A stretch of DNA of 8,430 nt, from positions 1 to 8,430 of the forward strand of contig VEOV01000311.1 in NCBI GenBank assembly GCA_012026855.1, written 5' to 3'. The translations under genes were made by a program, and so were the position numbers. Of the stretch, positions 5,866-8,430 are shown in pieces (position 1 is the first letter of the stretch; every line of letters starts with the position of its first letter). The stretch comes from Geobacter sp. (GTDB lineage: Bacteria > Desulfobacterota > Desulfuromonadia > Geobacterales > DSM-12255). Under the pieces are notes generated by a model. The model was not told the origin of the DNA, made no database searches, and saw only the letters and a program-made list of their open reading frames with translations.

Positions 5866-5867
5866 GC

Positions 5868-7070
5868 ATGTTCAAGGGGAAAACCGTAATTCTGGGTGTC
5901 ACCGGCGGTATCGCCGTCTACAAGGCTGTGGAGCTGCTGCGCCTGCTGGTCAAGGCCGGGGCGCAAGTCCATGTGATCATGACGAAAGCGGCCTGCGAGT
6001 TCGTCACGCCGCTCACCTTCCAGACCCTGTCCGGCAATCCGGTGCATACCGAACTGTTCAACCTGATTACCGAGCAGGAGATTGGTCATATCTCCCTGGC
6101 CGACCGGGCCGATCTCTGTATCATCGCCCCGGCTACGGCCAATGTCATCGGCAAACTGGCCAATGGCATTGCCGATGACCTGCTGACCACCACCATGATG
6201 GCGACCAAGGCGCCGGTGCTGATTGCCCCGGCCATGAACGTCAACATGTATGAAAACTCCATCTACCAAGAGAACGAGGCCAGACTGCAAAGACATGGCT
6301 ATCTGTTTGCCGCCCCGGTGAGCGGCTTCCTGGCCTGCGGCTGGGAAGGGAAAGGTAAGCTGCAGGAGCCGGCTCTTATCCTGGAAGAGGCAGCCAGGGC
6401 GCTTACTCCCCAGGACATGGCCGGGTTAAGCGTCTTGGTCACTGCCGGTCCCACCAGGGAAGCGATCGATCCGGTCCGCTACATCAGCAACCACTCCTCC
6501 GGCAAGATGGGGTATGCCATCGCCCGGGCTGCCAGGCTGCGGGGCGCAGCAGTGACCCTGGTCAGCGGGCCTTCCGCCCTGACGCCGCCAGTTGGAGTTG
6601 AGCTGGTCGAGGTGGAGAGTGCGGCGCAGATGCTGGCGGCGGTCCTTGAGCGGAGCGCTGGCGCCGATATCATCGTCAAGGCCGCAGCTGTGGCCGACTA
6701 CCGGGTGGCCGAACCAGCCGGTCAAAAAATGAAGAAAAAGAGCGACGAGCTGCAGCTTTCACTGGTCAAGAATGCGGATATTCTGGCCGAACTTGGGAGG
6801 CTGAAGGGGAAAGGGCAGGTTCTGGTAGGCTTTGCTGCCGAGACCGAGAATCTGCAGGCGAATGCCGCACTCAAGCTGGCGGCCAAGAATCTGGACATGA
6901 TTGTTGCCAACGACGTTTCTGCTGCCGGCGCCGGCTTCAATGTGGACACCAATATTGTCAGGATCCTCTGGCGTGACGGCCGCTGCGAGGAGCTGCCGCT
7001 GCTCACCAAGGAGATGATTGCCAGCGGGATTCTCGACCGGGTGCTGCTGTTCAGGGCTTCAGGCAGCTAG
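5868..7070 (+). CDS. coaBC: Bifunctional phosphopantothenoylcysteine decarboxylase / phosphopantothenate-cysteine ligase
   Basis: Carries out two successive steps of coenzyme A synthesis in the cytosol: the C-terminal CoaB half joins cysteine to 4'-phosphopantothenate using CTP, and the N-terminal CoaC half, an FMN protein, decarboxylates the product to 4'-phosphopantetheine. The CoaC half (about 1-183) shows the flavin loop TGGIAVYKA, catalytic His74 (IGHISLADRADL), APATANVIGKLANGIADDL, Asn124 in PAMN, and Cys157 in the clamp ACGWEGKGKL. The CoaB half begins near Met184 with VLVTAGPTREAIDPVRYISN and HSSGKMGYAIA, then KAAAVADYR, the basic KMKKKSDELQL and VANDVSAAGAGF. The length, 400 aa, is typical. 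ATG 5868 is chosen, with G-rich TTGGGGGGTGAG just upstream; a GTG at 5862 would overlap the preceding stop. All key residues are intact. Its last 12 nt overlap the convergent phospholipase gene. Confidence 0.97.
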   Translation: MFKGKTVILGVTGGIAVYKAVELLRLLVKAGAQVHVIMTKAACEFVTPLTFQTLSGNPVHTELFNLITEQEIGHISLADRADLCIIAPATANVIGKLANGIADDLLTTTMMATKAPVLIAPAMNVNMYENSIYQENEARLQRHGYLFAAPVSGFLACGWEGKGKLQEPALILEEAARALTPQDMAGLSVLVTAGPTREAIDPVRYISNHSSGKMGYAIARAARLRGAAVTLVSGPSALTPPVGVELVEVESAAQMLAAVLERSAGADIIVKAAAVADYRVAEPAGQKMKKKSDELQLSLVKNADILAELGRLKGKGQVLVGFAAETENLQANAALKLAAKNLDMIVANDVSAAGAGFNVDTNIVRILWRDGRCEELPLLTKEMIASGILDRVLLFRASGS

Positions 7071-8012
7071 GATATCGCGGATCCGGTCCGGCTCCAGGAG
7101 GGCTTTTTCCAGGCGGGTTTTCATCGCTTCCAGTTCACCGGCAGCGGTTTCTTTGGTGATTTTGCCGCTCTGGTAGAGAAGGCGCAGGTTTTTCCTGACC
7201 GATTCGGCCGCCTTGAGGGCCGCTTCCCCGGTGGGATCGGACGCCAGCCAGGGTGACGCTTCCGGCGCCGTCAGGGTTTCCATGACAACCTGTTCGCTCA
7301 GCCGGGAAAACATTTCGGTCTCTTCGTCGGCAAACTGAAACCTGGAAACATCGTGCATGGTGCTGATCAGCTGCTGCCATTTTTCCAGCCGGCTGACAAT
7401 GAGGATGGAGTTGAAGATCTTCTTGTTGGTGCCGAAAGAGAAGATGGTGTTGGCGATCTCCTGCCGCAGCATATCGTCGTTGTCCCGGAAGTTTTCCAGG
7501 GCGACCCGATGACCGCTCTGCCAGATCTCTGCCGGGGTGAAGCTGTCGAAGCGGACCTCCCAGTAGGCATGATTGAGCACGGCGCTCTGGTAGCTGCGCA
7601 TGATGTTGAGCGGCACATAGTAGCAGTGGGCAATGGCATCTGCGGCCAGGTGGGAGAGGTAGCCGTAGGCGCAGGCCTTGCGGCTGTCGGTGGAGGCCTT
7701 GGCCAGCAGGGACAGGGCGACATGCCATCTGTGACAGTGCTTCATGTAGGGGGTGTACTTTTTCCCCACGGTGATGTCGGCCGCGATGCAGCCGTAGAGG
7801 AAATCACTGCCATTGGCCCCGATGATGGCGGCAACTGACTGGGGGAGCTGGGCGAGATTGGCGAGCACATTGGTGCCGAGCTGCAGGTGAACACCCGGAC
7901 CCCAGGCAGAGGCGTTATCAGGCAATAGCAGTAGAAAAAATGCTGTAAATACGGTCAGAAACATGGCTGCTATCTTATGGCGACCGGCAGGTAAAGTAAA
8001 GGGGATTGGCAT
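7059..8012 (-). CDS. Secreted zinc-dependent phospholipase C-type protein
   Basis: Exported protein of 317 aa with the zinc-dependent phospholipase C / S1-P1 nuclease-like fold. A signal peptide (R11, H12, K13, then the hydrophobic FLTVFTAFFLLLL) ends in NASA, and cleavage after Ala36 would leave Trp37 as the first residue. That matches the Bacillus cereus enzyme, whose N-terminal Trp binds zinc. Further candidate ligands are His42, Asp79 (CIAADI), one of His92/94/97 (HCHRWH), His121-xxx-Asp125 and His129 (YLSHLAADAIAH), and His148-xxx-Glu152. The last two spacings equal those of the B. cereus protein (H118/D122, H142/E146). The C-terminal part is charged and helical. The start is uncertain: ATG 8012 gives a proper basic n-region, ATG 7964 leaves none, and 8036 would enter the divergent gene; none has a clear ribosome site. 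The lipid or other ester substrate is not shown. Confidence 0.87.
   Translation of the reverse strand: MPIPFTLPAGRHKIAAMFLTVFTAFFLLLLPDNASAWGPGVHLQLGTNVLANLAQLPQSVAAIIGANGSDFLYGCIAADITVGKKYTPYMKHCHRWHVALSLLAKASTDSRKACAYGYLSHLAADAIAHCYYVPLNIMRSYQSAVLNHAYWEVRFDSFTPAEIWQSGHRVALENFRDNDDMLRQEIANTIFSFGTNKKIFNSILIVSRLEKWQQLISTMHDVSRFQFADEETEMFSRLSEQVVMETLTAPEASPWLASDPTGEAALKAAESVRKNLRLLYQSGKITKETAAGELEAMKTRLEKALLEPDRIRDILAA
7998..8004 (+). promoter_or_regulatory. Ribosome binding site of the uracil-DNA glycosylase gene
   Basis: AAAGGGG ends 10 nt before ATG 8015. It lies, on the opposite strand, inside the signal-peptide codons of the divergent phospholipase gene if that gene starts at 8012, so the control regions of the two genes must be interleaved. 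Confidence 0.6.
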
Positions 8013-8014
8013 TA

Positions 8015-8430
8015 ATGGAAGGTGAGGAACGGGCATTGCTTGCCGAGGCGCTGCGCAGCTATCTTGAAGATCTCCGTGACACCGGGGTGGACGGGCTTTC
8101 CTATGCCCCCAAGGCTCCGGCTGCAGCTGTCAAGGCGGCTGCCGAGACCCCTGGCGGCGAGACCATGGAAGCTATTCGCGCCGATCTCGGTGATTGCCGC
8201 CGCTGCAGGCTCTGTGACGGGCGAAAGACCATTGTCTTCGGCTCCGGCGATCCCGCGGCCAGGCTGATGGTTGTCGGCGAAGGGCCGGGCCGGGAAGAGG
8301 ACCTGCAGGGGCTGCCGTTTGTCGGCGAGGCGGGGCAGCTGCTGACCAAAATGATTGAGGCGATGCAGTTGACCAGGGAGACGGTTTACATCTGCAATGT
8401 GGTCAAGTGCCGGCCGCCGGAGAACAGGAA
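8015..8430 (+). CDS. Uracil-DNA glycosylase, family 4 (iron-sulfur type), 3' end beyond the window
   Basis: Base-excision-repair enzyme that removes uracil from DNA. Only the first 138 codons are present; the frame is open to the right edge. After about 55 variable Ala/Glu-rich residues comes DLGDC61-RR-C64-RL-C67, of which two Cys would ligate a 4Fe-4S cluster; Cys127 and Cys132 (ICNVVKCRPPENR) lie where further cluster ligands are expected. The uracil-binding motif is GEGPGREEDLQGLPFVG (residues 88-104), in which family 4 proteins usually have GEAPG. ATG 8015 has AAAGGGG 10 nt upstream. The extension ahead of the first Cys is longer than in the thermophilic prototype but common in bacterial members. 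The assignment is strong from motifs; the catalytic C-terminal part is not visible. Confidence 0.92.
   Translation, partial: MEGEERALLAEALRSYLEDLRDTGVDGLSYAPKAPAAAVKAAAETPGGETMEAIRADLGDCRRCRLCDGRKTIVFGSGDPAARLMVVGEGPGREEDLQGLPFVGEAGQLLTKMIEAMQLTRETVYICNVVKCRPPENR

Noticed and set aside
5649..6296. 215-codon minus-strand frame opposite the GloC-like and coaBC genes
   Set aside because: It spans the junction of two secure genes on the other strand and has no recognisable domain.

Overview
This window looks like chromosome from a member of the Geobacterales (Geobacter, Geotalea or a relative, in the Desulfuromonadota). The basis is high-GC coding DNA, dense packing with overlapping or abutting genes, and a run of housekeeping genes (mutM, receiver protein, FAD oxidoreductase, YhaM-type HD protein, GloC-like hydrolase, coaBC, family 4 uracil-DNA glycosylase) whose proteins read like Geobacter proteins. 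The organism call is an inference from recalled family resemblance; no search was run.

Layout. Positions 1-63 carry a possible leftward promoter that leaves the window. mutM (64-879, minus) encodes formamidopyrimidine-DNA glycosylase. An AT-rich divergent spacer (880-975) separates it from a rightward cluster: a stand-alone response-regulator receiver (976-1383), an uncharacterised FAD-dependent oxidoreductase of the COG2509 type (1361-2968) and an OB-fold plus HD-domain 3'-5' exoribonuclease of the YhaM type (2979-4064). The first two overlap and the third starts 10 nt later, so they are probably one transcript. A 211-bp spacer (4065-4275) holds three inverted repeats, two of which interlock through the palindrome GACAATTGTC. 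Next is a Bro-N (phage antirepressor-like) gene at 4276-5109, which looks like an accessory gene set into the housekeeping block. A GloC-like metallo-beta-lactamase-fold hydrolase (5236-5865) follows; an in-frame upstream extension looks like a lipoprotein signal peptide. coaBC (5868-7070) is tightly coupled to it. A minus-strand gene for a secreted zinc-dependent phospholipase C-type protein (7059-8012) overlaps coaBC tail to tail and starts almost against the divergent start of a uracil-DNA glycosylase (8015 to beyond the right edge).

How the genes work together. Two base-excision-repair glycosylases (MutM for oxidised purines, the family 4 enzyme for uracil) lie at the two ends. Between them are RNA processing or turnover, coenzyme A synthesis, a thioester-hydrolase-like enzyme, one signalling receiver and one exported hydrolase. 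Nothing here amounts to a clear multi-gene novel system. The parts most worth a second look are the Bro-N gene with its inverted-repeat leader and internal dyad, and the lipobox-bearing extension of the GloC-like gene.
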